This document shows, piece after piece, positions 19,423 through 30,980 of a DNA stretch of 64,000 bases (the first letter of the stretch is position 1; each line of letters starts with the position of its first letter). Below the pieces are notes generated by a model. The model ran no database searches. It was not told where the DNA came from and worked only from the letters and a program-made list of their open reading frames with translations. Both the position numbers and the translations under genes were made by a program. The stretch is from Torymus aiolomorphi (taxonomy: Eukaryota > Arthropoda > Insecta > Hymenoptera > Torymidae): assembly GCA_036365515.1 (NCBI GenBank), contig CM070873.1:70740529-70804528 (forward strand), in the 5' to 3' direction.

Positions 19423-20506
19423 ACGTATACCGTTTTATCACCGGACCTACGCGGTCGATTTTAACCGGGTGGGGCTCATTTTTTTTGTTTTTTATTCCGA
19501 ATTCGGGAAGAAAATTATTTTTTATGATTCACCGGTTCATTTTTGTTTTATGTCGAATTTTTGATTTTCGAAAAAATTATTTTCGATTTTTTTGAATGAT
19601 TTGATTTAAATTTTTGAGCCCGGTGGGTAGCATTCGAAAGAGCATAAAAAACCCTATATTTTCAAAAAAAAAATTCTCTAGCTATCACGGTTCTTTTGTT
19701 ATTAACAAAAACTTGTTTTTTTTTTTTAAATATCATAACTCCCAATCTAAACGGTCAATTTTTTGGAGAAAAATCATGATAATACAGAATATAAATAGCT
19801 ATAATCTGTAAAAATTTGGATCAATTCTTTTGGTTAGTTTCTGAAAAAAAAATTGAAAAATGAAAAAAATTAGTTTTTGTTGTTGCTCGATAACTGGAAT
19901 AAAATTGACTTAATCGCTTCAAAATTCCCCGTAGAGGTAGATTTTGTATAGCTCTCGGCTAAGTTCGTTGGGCAAAATGATTGGTCCATAAATTTTGGAG
20001 ATATTTGAGGTTAAAATTTTATAAACCTTTTTTTTAAATCGTAATATCTCGAGAACGGCTTCATGTATCGGAATCGGATGGGTTTCATTCGAAAGAGAAT
20101 TAAAATACCTACATTTCCTAAAAAAAATTTTATTTCTAGCTATCACGGTTCTTTTGTTATTAGCAAAAACGTAAAGCTTGAAAAATGAAGAAAATGAGTT
20201 TTGTATATCCAACGATTGCGGGGGTTAAATTGTCTTAATTGCTTTAAAATTTCTTGTGGTGATAGATGTTGGATAGCCTTCGGCTGAGTTTTTTAGGCAA
20301 AATGATTGATACATAAATTTCAGAGATATTTGAGGTTAAAACTTTTGTTTGATATCGTTTTTTTGCATTTTAATAAATCATTTCGTTCACTCCACATATT
20401 ATTAATGGATCGGCATATCGCAATGTAATGGCCCATCATCCCAGAAGTAAGAGGTGAGACGAAAAGGTGAGAGGAAGCCACGTGCCAATGAATTGGCAGC
20501 GGTTTT
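19252..20506 (+). mobile_element. Helentron-like non-autonomous element (HINE-like), copy 1
   Basis: The 5' end is TTGCTTCCTCCTAGAGGAAGC and the 3' end is GAGGAAGCCACGTGCCAATG followed by AATTGGCAGCGG. This gives subterminal inverted repeats GCTTCCTC / GAGGAAGC and a 3' hairpin (GCCAAT/ATTGGC) just before the end. A pure (TG)n microsatellite sits near the 5' end (19374-19418). That layout is known for Helentron-associated elements such as DINE-1. Internal blocks (CTAGCTATCACGGTTCTTTT, GATATTTGAGGTTAAAA) are shared with 28939-30980. No protein is encoded. Confidence 0.6.
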
Positions 20507-20874
20507 CCTAACTGTAGTAGAAATAAATATATCAAACAAAACTAATAGTTTGATATATAAGGTAAAGTATTCGATACCTGGGCAATACTTAAATGGGGCT
20601 ATATTTCAGCAATGTTTGAAGAAAAAATAACGAAAATTATCAAACTTTGTTTGATATCTACTTTATCAAAATACGCAAAGATCAAGACATTAATATGATT
20701 TTTTATATTGATAAAAAGGAAGTTTTAATAATATAGAGCTGAAATTCTCAGACAGAATTATTTAAATGGCGAGGCCCTTGGAGATAGATCAGTTTCTTCT
20801 CCAACATAACCTCCAAACTTTTAATTAGTATTGTAATAATTACTATTATATCTATCCTCCATAATAATTTCAAT
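20507..20874. other. AT-rich spacer
   Basis: Contains two TTTGTTTGATAT-like repeats (also 20350) and nothing else recognisable. Confidence 0.4.
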
Positions 20875-21506
20875 GATAAGAAACGATGGTGAGGATCAAC
20901 CCAGGTACACAAAAAAAACACTAACTTTCCATTTTCAAAACCACAACGTTTCGCTAGTTAGTAACAGAGAAAAACGTCGTATTTCTGAAATGCTGCACAC
21001 CAATTTTATTGATAACACAATCAACAGACAGGAAGACACACAATTTTTAAATAGTCAGTACAAAAGATTGAACAGAATTTTTAATAAATTTGATTTGAAT
21101 TCTCATCGTTTTATATAATTATAATGTTTGTTGATTTGTATTTATGTATTGATTGTTTTGATTACGGATGAAAATGTGAGAGCGATATATTTATATATAC
21201 TACTTTGTGAAACGTGAGTTTGTCGGTTGGCGATGTAGCTTGTGTAATAGGACGTAGAGCTTCTGGCTCTTAAAAATACCTACAATGATAATAACTATAT
21301 TGTATGTATTTTTTACTATTCTCTCTTTGTGATTACAACCAAAATAACCATGTTTAAGATTCTATTGTGTCTTTGTTTTTATAGTTAAATAAATGATTAC
21401 CCGATGAGGCTAGAAAACTAACTAGCGAAACGTTGTGGTTTTGAAAATGGAAAGTTAAAGTGTTTTTTTTGTGTACCTGGGTTGATCCTCACCATCGTTT
21501 CTTATC
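20875..21506 (+). mobile_element. 5'-truncated Penelope-like element flanked by inverted 90-bp repeats
   Basis: The left arm 20875-20964 and right arm 21417-21506 are inverted copies (GATAAGAAACGATGGTGAGG and its reverse). Between them is the end of a PLE ORF and its 3' region. A hammerhead-like sequence CCGATGAG-GCTAG...CTAGC-GAAACGTTG lies at 21401-21436, although the core CTGA is CCGA here. Inverted terminal copies are a PLE habit. Confidence 0.7.
20930..21118 (+). pseudogene. PLE GIY-YIG domain, C-terminal end only
   Basis: The residues RRISEMLHTNFIDNTINRQE followed by DTQFLNSQYKRLN align with the end of the endonuclease at 754-1080 (ISEMLHINIYNN, EDTQYLNHMYKK). The GIY and YIG strands are missing; they are replaced upstream by the inverted terminal repeat. 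It therefore cannot encode a nuclease. Confidence 0.7.
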
Positions 21507-21707
21507 GTTGATAGTATTATAGTAAATGGAAATTTTACTAAATTAGTTCGAATATGTAATTAATGTCATCAAATTAATGAATTGATTTACTATGAATGCA
21601 TGGTTAGTTTATTTAATACATAAATAACAATTTAGCTTCGGAATAACCTGTTCGCGCCATCTATAGGCTTGTTCACGAACTCTTTCGATAAAAAAAAGGA
21701 TTCGCTG

Positions 21708-21961
21708 TGTGGAGATCCTAGCCCCACGGCTCTCCTAGTTCCAGGAAAGGAAGGGGAGAGGAGAGAGAATAATGAGTCGAGGAGTCAACAGTAACAAGGA
21801 GGCTTTATTGATGTACTGAGGAGAGGTACAGCGGACGGACGTCTGCACGCTCGTAGACTCGAGCAACGACTGCGGCGCGCAGGCCGCTTCTCGCCGAGCG
21901 CAACATGGCTGCTTCCCCCACTCTCGCAGTTAGAGTGAGAGGGAAGATCGCAGTCCCTACA
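21708..21961 (-). repeat. 3' LTR
   Basis: Reads TGTAGGGACTGCG...CACA on the element strand. It carries an AATAAAG polyadenylation signal near 21800. The polypurine tract (GGGGAGGAGTG on the minus strand) borders it at 21962-21974. Confidence 0.88.
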
Positions 21962-22080
21962 CACTCCTCCCCAAGTGCCAACGAAGTACATAAATTTAAA
22001 AATATAATATAAATATGACTATACCTAGAGCGCTCAATAGCACTTACAGACTAAGAGTATTGCTGTAAATCACAGTTGCG

Positions 22081-23395
22081 TTACGCTTTGGTTGCAGGAG
22101 CAAAAGATACCTTTTTTCTAGAGTAAGTCTTTAATACTGGTCGATCAACAGTGGAGGGCTGATTGCCATTTAAGATACCACCGGCAGGCACTTCAGGGAG
22201 ATCGTCACGGATTACATAGGCAGGTTTTAAAAGCTCCACGGATACACTGCGTGACGCGCTATTAATTTCTATGTCGAAGACGCGATCAGACGGACGCTTT
22301 AATACTTTGTAGGGGCCAGTGTAAGGCCTCTCTAATGACTTTTTGGCCATATTACGCATAAATACATGAGAGCAAGTATATAAATCTTTGAAACAAAATG
22401 TACGTTTCTTATAGTTATGTGCGACAGGGACTGGACGGACTTGACGCATATATTCGCGGAATTCTTCAATAAAGAAATTTGGATCAGGCGTGAAGTCTTC
22501 AGGGAGGAAGAACTCACCTGGTAGACGCAAGGTAGTGCCAAATACAAATTCCGCAGGAGACGCATTCGTGTCCTGACGGAGATGACAACGTAATCCTAAT
22601 AATACTGTACTAAGCGTACGCGTCCAGTCCTTGTCCACATGACACATGATCGCCGCTTTAACCTTTAGAGGACGGGGATTTGGGTTTACTGTTTTCTCTC
22701 ACTTTTCTATAGAAATCGAGTTTTTGTGATGTCTCACATCTCAAAACTAACACATGTAAAGGGTCGATCATGGGCATGGCCCGTATAGGGGCCATCCCGT
22801 CCTCTAAAGGTTAAAGGTACGGTGCCAACGCTCGATTAGGCCATTCGCCGCAGGGTGATACGCGGTAGTGCGGATACGCTCGCAACCTATTAGGGACAAA
22901 AGGGCCGTGAATAAGCGCGATTCAAATTGAGAACCCTGATCAGAAGTGATGACCTTTGGAGCACCATAGCGAGAGACCCAGGTGTCATAGAGTGCTCTAG
23001 CAACCGTTTGTGCAGAAGTTTCGCGTAGGGGAGTGGCCTCAACCCAGCGCGAAAAACGATCAATCATGGTGAGAATGTATTCGAAACCATTACGATTAGG
23101 TAGAGGACCGACTAGATCAATGTGCACATGGTCGAAACGACCATCGGGTGCGACGAACTTGTCGGGTACAAGTTTGACATGACGAGAAATTTTTGACTGC
23201 TGACAGTCTAAACAGTTTTTACAAAGACGCGGTATGTCACGGTGCATGTTTGGCCATACGTAACGTTGCCGAATGAGTCGATCGGTGACTTTCGGGCCTG
23301 GATGAGCAGGCTTATGAAACATGTTAAACACCGTTTCACGAAGGGACTCAGGGATGTACGGGCGAATGGCTTCACCAGTGATTTCGCAAAAAGAT
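22081..23395 (-). pseudogene. pol: CsRn1-like integrase region, split by a frameshift and a MITE
   Basis: The minus strand continues pol after a one-base insertion in the T-run at 23388-23392. An HHCC finger (PAHPGPK, then CKNCLDCQQSK) precedes the catalytic core with HIDLVGPLP (first Asp), ITSDQGSQFES (second Asp) and HPAANGLIERWHR (Glu). The core is cut at 22811 by a 149-bp MITE and resumes at 22657 with CHVDKDWTRTLSTVLLGLR. The C-terminal part has the SLERPYTGPYKVLKR domain and ends at 22081. Without the insertion the frame would be continuous. Confidence 0.88.
22662..22810. mobile_element. 149-bp piggyBac-type MITE inside integrase
   Basis: Inverted ends CCTTTAGAGGACGGG and CCCGTCCTCTAAAGG are flanked by TTAA at 22658-22661 and 22811-22814. 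The TTAA duplication and a CC-starting TIR fit piggyBac-type MITEs. Removing the element and one TTAA keeps the integrase frame. Confidence 0.8.
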
Positions 23396-25366
23396 GGTAT
23401 TATGAGCAGGGCCCCATTGAATACGCTTCAAAGAGAGCGGGTAGTCTGAAGACTCGCGAATGGCCTTGAGCTGCTCATCGGCTTCCTGTTTCTCAGCAAG
23501 CTCATTAAGGTTGATCTCTACGGGGAGTCGGATGGACTCTACCCGAGAGAGTGAGTCAGCAACTGTGTTTTCAGTGCCTTTGATGTACTCAATTTGGGTG
23601 GTATATTGTGCGATAAGGGACAGCTGACGAGTTTGCCGCGGAGACGCCTTATCGGACTTTTGCATGAAAGCATAAATGAGGGGTTTATGATCTGTTAAGA
23701 TCTTGAAGTCTCTGCCTTCAATCAAAAACGAGAAGTATTTTACAGCTTCGTATATGGCCGTGAGCTCGCGGTCATATGCACTGTACTTCCGCTGAGAAGG
23801 AGAGAACTTTTTCGAAAAGAAAGCTAAAGGTTCCCAAATTCCGGTGAGGGAAAGCTGTTCGAGAGCAGCATCCATTCCGGAATCGGAAGCATCAGAGACG
23901 ATGCGTACTTCCGCACCAACGCGGGGGTGTACAAGCAGAGCCGCTGCTGATAATTCCTCCTTTACGCGGACAAAGGCTTCCTCCGCTTCAGGCGTCCACG
24001 GAACGGGACGTTTATCGTTCTTGCGAGAATCGCTAAAAAGAGCGTTGAGAGGGGCTTGTGAAGTCGCGGCGCGAGGCATGTTACGGCGGTAAAAGTTTAC
24101 GGTGCCGACAAACCTACGAAGTTCTGCTATAGTTTGGGGTTTGGGGAAGCTTAAAATAGCTTCAACCCTACTAGGAATGGGGCGAACGCCTTCACCATTC
24201 ACTAGGTATCCTAAGAATTCTAATTCTTCAACAGCAAAGGTACATTTTTCAACGTTCAAGCGAAGATGAAACTTCTTAAGTCGTTCGAAGACCATGCGAA
24301 GATGAGAATAGTGTTCTTCAAGAGAAGACGACGCAATGAGGATATCATCGATATAAAGATATACAAAATCCAAGTCGCCTAGCGCGCTATTGATGTAACG
24401 CTGAAAGGTCTGACTGGCATTGCGGAGACCAAAGGTCATATACATAAATTCAAAAAGACCGAACGGGGTTATAATGGCCGTTTTCGGAATGTCTTCAGGG
24501 GCAACAGGAATCTGATTGAACGCTTGGTGAAGATCAAGCGCCGAGAAGATCTTCTTACCATGAAGGTTACTGTTACAATCGTGAATATGAGCAGTTGGGT
24601 ACTTATCTGGGACTGTGGCAGCGTTTAAGCGCCTATAGTCACCACAGGGTCTCTAACTGTTGTCCTTTTTCAACTCCATATGGAGGGGACTTGCCCAAGG
24701 GCTGCTGGAGGGGCGGCAGATGCCAGCCTCAATCCAAGCATCAAATTCGGCTTTTGCCGCTTTGAGTTTGTCCGGGGCCAGCCTACGTGGACGTTCCGAA
24801 ACAGGGGGGCCAGAGGTCAAGATATGATGAAAAACGTCGCTGTTTCTGGGGACTGTGGGTTTTGAGACGCCCGTGATCTCCGGAAAATCAGCGAGAATCT
24901 TTGCGCACTCTGAGCCCGGAACAACTGCAAATACAGAGTCAAATGAAACGTCTTTTACAACCGCGAGAGAGTACACATTCGTGGCCGGATCGACAAGACG
25001 ATTTCTCTTTAGGTCGACGAGAAGGCCATAGTGAGATAATAGATCGGCACCGATGATGGGATGAGGAACATCCGCGATACAAAAGCTCCAGCGAACGGGG
25101 CGTCGAATGCCCAGATTAAGCGTGAGCATCGATTCGCCATAAGTAGTAATTAACGAATTATTCGCTGCGAAAAGCTTGAAGGAGCTGGGCTTGCCGCAAG
25201 CCTTAGGATTTGCTGGAACGAGCGATATGTCCGCACCAGTGTCGATAAGGAACGACTTACCCGAGATACGATCACGCACATGAAGACGTTTGGATAAACG
25301 CGGGCCTTCTGAAGACGTCTCCTCAACAGAAGGTTGAGTTAGTTTTTTGGATTTTGTTTTTGCCAA
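23372..25366 (-). pseudogene. pol: CsRn1-like protease, reverse transcriptase and RNase H, one nonsense codon
   Basis: From the minus-strand Met at 25366 the order is protease FLIDTGADISLVP (DTGA active site), a linker, then RT beginning at EAGICRPSSSPWASPL. A TAG at 24653-24655 replaces the expected Trp before [10 protein letters not shown]. The same frame then continues with [31 protein letters not shown], the catalytic YLYIDDIL, and an RNase H domain with [20 protein letters not shown] and LTDHKPL. It overlaps the end of gag by about 28 bases in another frame, which implies programmed frameshifting in the ancestor. Confidence 0.92.
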
Positions 25367-26238
25367 TCAGAAAATTTGGAACACCAATCCCTGCATGAGC
25401 GCGGGCTGTTGGGATATTTCCTATGCGCGAGGCATAAGCCTGAAGAATCACGACTGGAAGAGCGATCGCGCCTAGACCTGCCCTTGGATTCAGAGCGGGG
25501 TGAATCTTTTGAAGATCCTGAGATATCATCTACCTTTCTAGCAAATGCCTCAAACCTTTTTTCGAAGCGATTAAAACGCTTGACAAGAGCTTCAAGGGAA
25601 GCCGGAGTCGACTGATTTGAAGAAACAGCGTGAATTTAGAAGTCAGTCGCGCCAGAAGTTTCAGCAAGTCTATCAGCTGCTTCGGCTAATTTATTGAGGT
25701 CAGTGGCGCCAGTGGCCACAAGAATCGAACGATGATGTGGTGGAAGTTGATCAAGAAAAACAGTCTCGATGATTTTGTCGTCACAAGAGCCTTGGTTAAG
25801 AGCACGAAGCCTCTGAAGGACTCTCGTGGGCTTGCCATCGGTCAACACTTCCCCCTTTAATAATTTGCGCAAGTTATGCTCCGCGGAATTGGCAAAGGTC
25901 GCGATAAGACGGTCTTTTATGAGTTTGTAATAGTCCGGTGGCGTGGGATTAGTTTTAAGAATGTCCCTAATGGCTGACATACCTTCCGAACCTAACGATA
26001 AACAGAGATAATCGACTTTGGTTGTATCTGCAGTGATCTGCGAATGGCGGAATGCAGCCTCTGCCTGCATGAACCATAGGTCGGGGTCGGTTTGAATGAA
26101 CGGCGGGATTTTCGGCATACGCGCGCCTTCAACGCGATTGGGCGCTTGCGCAGGCGGCTCGTTTTGGCGGTCTAAACGCTGTTGCAGCTGTTGCATCTGC
26201 TGTTGCAGGGCTGCAAAGGTTTCGTCGTCTACAGGCAT
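25339..26238 (-). pseudogene. gag: CsRn1-like Gag, one premature stop
   Basis: The likely start is Met at 26238 (MPVDDETFAALQQQ, Gln-rich coiled-coil-like), because the upstream in-frame Met at 26295 lies in leader-like sequence. The capsid-like part includes PPFIQTDPDLWFMQAEAAF and QLPPHHRSILVA. A TAA at 25636-25638 stops the frame. Beyond it the same frame has a basic Ser/Arg region and the CHCC finger CLAHRKYPNSPRSCRDWC, whose spacing C-x2-H-x9-C-x3-C is the CsRn1 clade signature. Gag packages the element RNA. Confidence 0.85.
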
Positions 26239-27289
26239 TTTGGCGATAAGAGTGTGCGCGAGCCTAAAACGTGGAGCGTATAAAGCTATCCCCACGCGAC
26301 TCGAAAGTACGCGTGGAGAATAGAGAGTATGCCTAAATTGCTTTACGCCGCAATGCGTATTACAACTCCCTAGGCAGTGCTCGCAGGCACAAACAATAGT
26401 TTTAACACTAACCTAATCTAAAACTTAAAACTAGGTATCAAAATTTTCATGAACTGCGTAAAAAGCTAAAGGATCACTTTTCGGCTTAAAAAAAAATTTT
26501 AAGGAATTTTATTAAAGTATGTGACTAAAAAACGCATGAATTTAATAAAATTGAAAAAATATAATTCGCGTGCCTCAAAAATACTAAAAGGTTTTTCGTG
26601 TCACCTTGCGCGAGAGCGGGCTTGAAAACACGATAGCGCGCGAAAGTCAAAATGGCCGCCAAGATGGCCGCCCGTTCTCAGAATACGAGACCGTTGCGCG
26701 CGAATTCGCGGAATTCGAAATCTCGCGATTAAACACGCGGCGCGCGACGAGAGTTCCCGGAAGGCCGATAGGGCGTAAACACTTCCCGGAAATCGAAAAA
26801 ACGCACGCTAATTACCCGCACGCATACCTTGACGCAATGATTGAGGACTGAAGATTGCCCGCCTCGGAGAAGACTCGACGAGGTGCTACGGCTGCAGGTG
26901 CTCACCTCCCGGTGCTCGACGGGTGTAGTAGAAAAGGCGCCGGTGACGGTGGCTTCACGCAAGGCCGCACCTGGAGATCTGCTGAAGAAAGCTGCGATGC
27001 CTCGGAGATGGCTCGACGAGGCACGATGATTGCGCAGTTGCGCTAAAGGCTCTAGGCCGTTGATTTTTCACGTGTGCGCCGACGTGCCAGCACGCACACG
27101 TCGAGGTTTCCCGTATGCGCCGGCGTGCCAGCACGCATAGGGGCGAGAGAAAAATTCTCCTGTGCGGCGAAGTGCCGCAAGACTCGCCGAGGTTTGTGGT
27201 ACGGCACTGGATGCACGTGCCGCGGGCGAAAGCAGTGGCGGCGAGAACACGCCGCGGCAGGCGCCGACTTGCCTTCTCCTCGGCTGATA
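26239..27289 (-). other. Retrotransposon leader between PBS and gag
   Basis: About 1 kb without gag homology. GC-rich (26600-27290) with short direct repeats such as GTGTGCGCCGACGTGCCAGC near 27070 and a similar copy near 27115. The ORFs here overlap in all frames and look noncoding. Confidence 0.6.
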
Positions 27290-27302
27290 GTCGGGGTCAC
27301 CA
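27290..27302 (-). promoter_or_regulatory. Primer binding site (tRNA-Trp type)
   Basis: On the element strand TGGTGACCCCGAC begins one base after the 5' LTR. This is complementary to a tRNA-Trp 3' end, the primer reported for CsRn1-like elements. Confidence 0.7.
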
Positions 27303-27303
27303 A

Positions 27304-27557
27304 TGTGAGGATCCTAGCCCCACGGCTCTTCTAGTTCCAGGAAAGGAAGGGGAGAGGAGAGAGAATAATGAGTCGAGGAGTCAACAGTAACAAGGAGGCT
27401 TTATTGATGTACTGAGGAGAGGTACAGCGGACGGACGTCCGCACGCTCGTAGACTCGAGCAACGACTGCGGCGCGCAGGCCGCTTCTCGCCGAGCGCAAC
27501 ATGGCTGCTTCCCCCACTCTCGCAGTTAGAGTGAGAGGGAAGATCGCAGTCCCTACA
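27304..27557 (-). repeat. 5' LTR
   Basis: Direct copy of 21708-21961 with about four differences. It is followed on the plus side by the GCTG duplication. Confidence 0.88.
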
Positions 27558-27659
27558 GCTGTACAACGCCATCGCCATCTACCGGAAACAATATATAAGT
27601 TGGCGTGTTCTGTTTTACCGTTTGAGTCCTAATACTCTTTTTGTTCAGCTCCACATCCC

Positions 27660-28075
27660 CTTAACATTATCCTGAGTCGGTAAAACAGTATATAAATTAA
27701 TACTAATTTACCTACAGCGCAGGGACTTACCAACAGAGGTCAGTCGAGATAGTGGGAGAGAGATACTATAGCTTGGTTTGCGTCATGCTCGCTCGCGCTA
27801 CAAAACGCTTATTTAGATGGGAGTATACATATGACTCGATAGCCGAGTGGGTAAGGTGACTGCTCAGTGATATGGAGACCATGAGTTCGAATCCACCCTT
27901 CGGCATTTTTTTGTTTGATATAAAAAAATTATTTTATAATGCATTTGTTTAGTATTACCCATAGCCGATAAAAAAGTAAATAAATTAATAGTTGAAATTA
28001 TCCTGAATTGGTAAAACAGTATATAAATTACTAATAACTTACCTACAGCGCAGGTTCCTACCAACAGGGGAGTCG
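27660..28075 (+). repeat. 80-bp direct repeats around a tRNA-like sequence
   Basis: The block ATTATCCTGAGTCGGTAAAA ... CCTACAGCGCAGG at about 27665-27745 recurs at 28000-28075, about 342 bp on. Between them lies a tRNA-like stretch at 27838-27905 and poly-T. Confidence 0.55.
27838..27905 (+). tRNA. tRNA-like sequence (SINE head or decayed tRNA), not a functional tRNA
   Basis: TAGCCGAGTGGGTAAGGTGA fits a Ser/Leu-type box A, and GAGTTCGAATCC fits box B, with a T-run terminator at 27907. The acceptor ends (GACTCGA and TTCGGCA) do not pair, and the T stem is poor, so this is a tRNA-derived sequence. Confidence 0.35.
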
Positions 28076-28330
28076 GGTGAGCCAGAAACCGCAAGGGGAG
28101 GGGGTGAGCCAGAAATGGCAAGGAGAGGGGGTGAGAGGAAAGGGGAGGGGGTGAGCTAGAAGTGGCAAGGGAAGGGGTGAACCAGAAATGGCAAGGGGAG
28201 GGGGTGAGCGGGGAGAGGTTGACCCAGAAACCGCCGGGGGGAGGGGGAGGGGAGGGGGTTACTGAGAAAGGGGAGTGGGAGGGGGTATTGGGTTACTAAG
28301 CCAGAACCCGCCTGAGCCAGAATCTGCCTA
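28065..28330. repeat. G-rich minisatellite (GTGAGCCAGAAATGGCAAGGGGAGGG)n
   Basis: Irregular 25-30 bp purine-rich units with GTGAGCCAGAAA and GGGGAGGGGG. G-runs of three or more are frequent, so G-quadruplex formation is possible. Confidence 0.75.
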
Positions 28331-28850
28331 GCCTATCTAAATAAGAAAAAAGAAAAATACCTACTGAAGGTACGAATTTTAACTTTTTTTTTGGTATTTT
28401 TATCAAGTAGTGTCACCAGGTGAACTACCAAGAAAAAAAAATTTGTGAAAATTCAATTTTTAACGTAGGCTCTTATGGAGAGAAAGGCATTTTTTCTCGT
28501 CATTTCATGAAAATCGATAATTTTTTCATAAAACCACCTAGAGAGTATGGCATTTGAGTTACAAAATCTTTTTCTGTAAAGAAAATATCAAGCCAGCAAA
28601 ATTTAAATTTAATTTCATAAAAATCGTAAATCATGCTTTTTACACGCATATATATTGCATGCATTGTGGTTATTTTTATGAATCATAACATATATATATA
28701 TATAGTTTATAATATTGTACTACAATAAATAAAAATTTACTGGTCATTTAACAAAAAAAATATTGGTGCCCCCTCGGGGTCCCTCATAGATATGGCCCAG
28801 CGCAACGGAGTCATCTTAAGCCTACAAAATGTGTCCAACACACATTACTT
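28331..28850. other. Noncoding AT-rich flank
   Basis: No gene. A short (TA)n run at 28690-28702. Ends against the TIR that starts at 28851. Confidence 0.4.
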
Positions 28851-28938
28851 ACAAGGAAGGTTACCCCAAGTGTCAGTCCCCGATTTTGATAATATTGCAA
28901 TATGTTATAGTACTTAGAAAAATAAGAATATACGTATT

Positions 28939-30980
28939 TTGCTTTCTCCTAGAGGAAGCTTTGTAATAGTAATTTTTTGAATTGTTGTAAAAACATGTTA
29001 TAATTGTTTTTCAAGGTGTTAGGAATCAAAATACATGATGTTTGAAAAATGTCTGTATGGATGTATGTGTGTATATATATGTATGTGTGTGTGCCTGTGT
29101 GTGTCTGTGTGTTTGTGTGTGTGTGGGTGGATGGGTGGGTGCGTGCGTGCGTGCGTTGGTGCGCGTGCGTGTGTATGCGCGTGTGTGTGTGTCTGTGTGT
29201 GTGCGCGCGCGCGCCTGGATCTTAGCTTCTACTCGATCGATTTTAACCGGACAGATTTTATTTTTTTTTGTGTGATGGCGGGTCAAAAATTCGTTTTTTG
29301 ATTCGCCGATGCGTTTTTGTTTTATTTCGAATTTTCGATCTTCTCAAAATTGATTTTTGCTTTTTTTTAATGATGAAATCGAGATATTTGAATCGAATGT
29401 ATAGCATTCGAAAGACCATTAAAATACCTATATTTTCTAAAAAAAATTTCTCTAGCTCTCACGGTTCTTTTGTTATGAACAAAAACGTGTTTTTTTTTTT
29501 TAAGCTTATAACTCCTAAACTAAACGGTAAATTTTTTTGAAAAAAAATCATGATAATGCAGAATATAAATAGCTATAATCTGTAAAAATTTGAATCTATT
29601 TTATCGACTAGTTTTTAAGAAAAAAATTGAAATATAAAAAAATGAGTTTTGTATGTCCAACGATTACTGGAGTAAAATTGAATTAATCGCTTCGAAATTC
29701 CTTGTAGAGGTGGATTTTGGATAGCTCTCGGTCGAGTTCTTTGGGCAAAATGATTAGTCCAAAAATTTCAGAAATATTTGAGGTTAAAATTTTTTTAACC
29801 TTTTTTTCAAATCGTAATTTCTCAAGAACGGCTCCATATATCCGCTCCAAATTTATAGACAATTTTGTATGTGATATAGATAATATGTGTGCGAATTTTC
29901 ATCTAGATCGTACGATTACTTTGTGAGATATTTGATTTTGAAAATTTTCGTATTTTACAAAGTCATTTTCTTTGTCACATGATAACTAGTGAAAACAAAA
30001 ATTGGTTTAACCATGTTGAAATTCTCTGGGGATGTAGAGTTTATATATTATCGTATAAGTCCTTTAGGTAAAAGAATTGTTTCATGATTTTTAGAGATAT
30101 TTAAGGTTAAAATTTTTTTACGGTTTTTTTCAAAATCGTAATTTCTCAGTGACGACTTCATGTATCAGCTTGAAATTTATAGACTATTTTTTATGCGATA
30201 TAGGCAATACCTGTATAAAATTTCATTCAGATTATATGGTTATTTTTTGAGATGTTTAATATGTAAAATTTTAGTATTTTTGAAAATGACTTTCTTTGTT
30301 GTCGCACAATATAACTACATAAAATTGTTTTAATTTCTTTGATATTTGGTGGAGATGTAGAGTTTGTATATTATCTATTAGAAGAGTTCTTAGGGTAAAA
30401 TAATTCGTTTATGAATTTCAGAGATATTTGAGGTTAAAACTATTTTAGCTCTCCTTTAAAATCGTAATTATTCGGGTACGCATTTATGTATACTAAAAAA
30501 TGGAAATGACATGCACTACGCGCTATGCACGCGTGTTGTGTACCTGCTTTTGTTTTGTAATAGCCACTTATTATTATAAGGTTAGAACTTTTTTCGTACA
30601 TCGGAAATTCCAGAAAGAGCACACAAATACGGACAGGCATACTACTAGAGACAAGTACCCTATGTGTGAAATTTCAGAAAGAAAATATAATTTGAAGTAA
30701 AAGTTATTTAGGAATTTTAAAAGGTTTTGACGATAATATTACAATCAATTATTTTATTTCTTTTTCACACACTATTTAAAAAAAAAATCATATACCTATT
30801 ATTTTATTCATATTTTATAAATAATTTAAAAATTGATACTTTTTAATCTTCATAAATGAATTTAATTATAATTATGTCATAAATTGTTGCAAAAATGATA
30901 AATTTTGTTATTAAAATTTAATTAAAGGAATAAGCAAATTAAGTTTGAGGAAGCCACGGGCCAATGAATTGGCAGCGGTT
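28939..30980 (+). mobile_element. Helentron-like non-autonomous element, copy 2
   Basis: 5' end TTGCTTTCTCCTAGAGGAAGC, 3' end GAGGAAGCCACGGGCCAATG followed by AATTGGCAGCGG. An imperfect TG/CG-rich microsatellite is at 29059-29213. It lies inside the T-run of a long-TIR transposon. The empty T-run is seen at 39208-39216 and (inverted) near 60750, so insertion was between T residues, as for Helentrons. Repeated internal blocks (GATATTTGAGGTTAAAA) occur four times at about 29776, 30096 and beyond. Confidence 0.65.

Larger units (their letters stand above)
21708..27557 (-). mobile_element. Ty3/Gypsy LTR retrotransposon, CsRn1-like, full length but inactive
   Basis: Two 254-bp LTRs (21708-21961 and 27304-27557) differ at about four positions. 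The element is read on the minus strand: 5' LTR at 27304-27557, PBS, leader, gag, pol, PPT, 3' LTR. The 4-bp flanking duplication is GCTG (21704-21707 and 27558-27561). The primer site fits tRNA-Trp and the gag finger is C-x2-H-x9-C-x3-C. Both are features reported for the CsRn1/Kabuki clade. Lesions are a stop in gag, a stop in RT, a frameshift before the integrase, and a MITE in the integrase. No env is present. Confidence 0.9.

Noticed and set aside
27838..27905. Functional tRNA-Ser or tRNA-Leu gene
   Set aside because: Boxes A and B are good, but acceptor and T stems do not pair and it lies between repeats.
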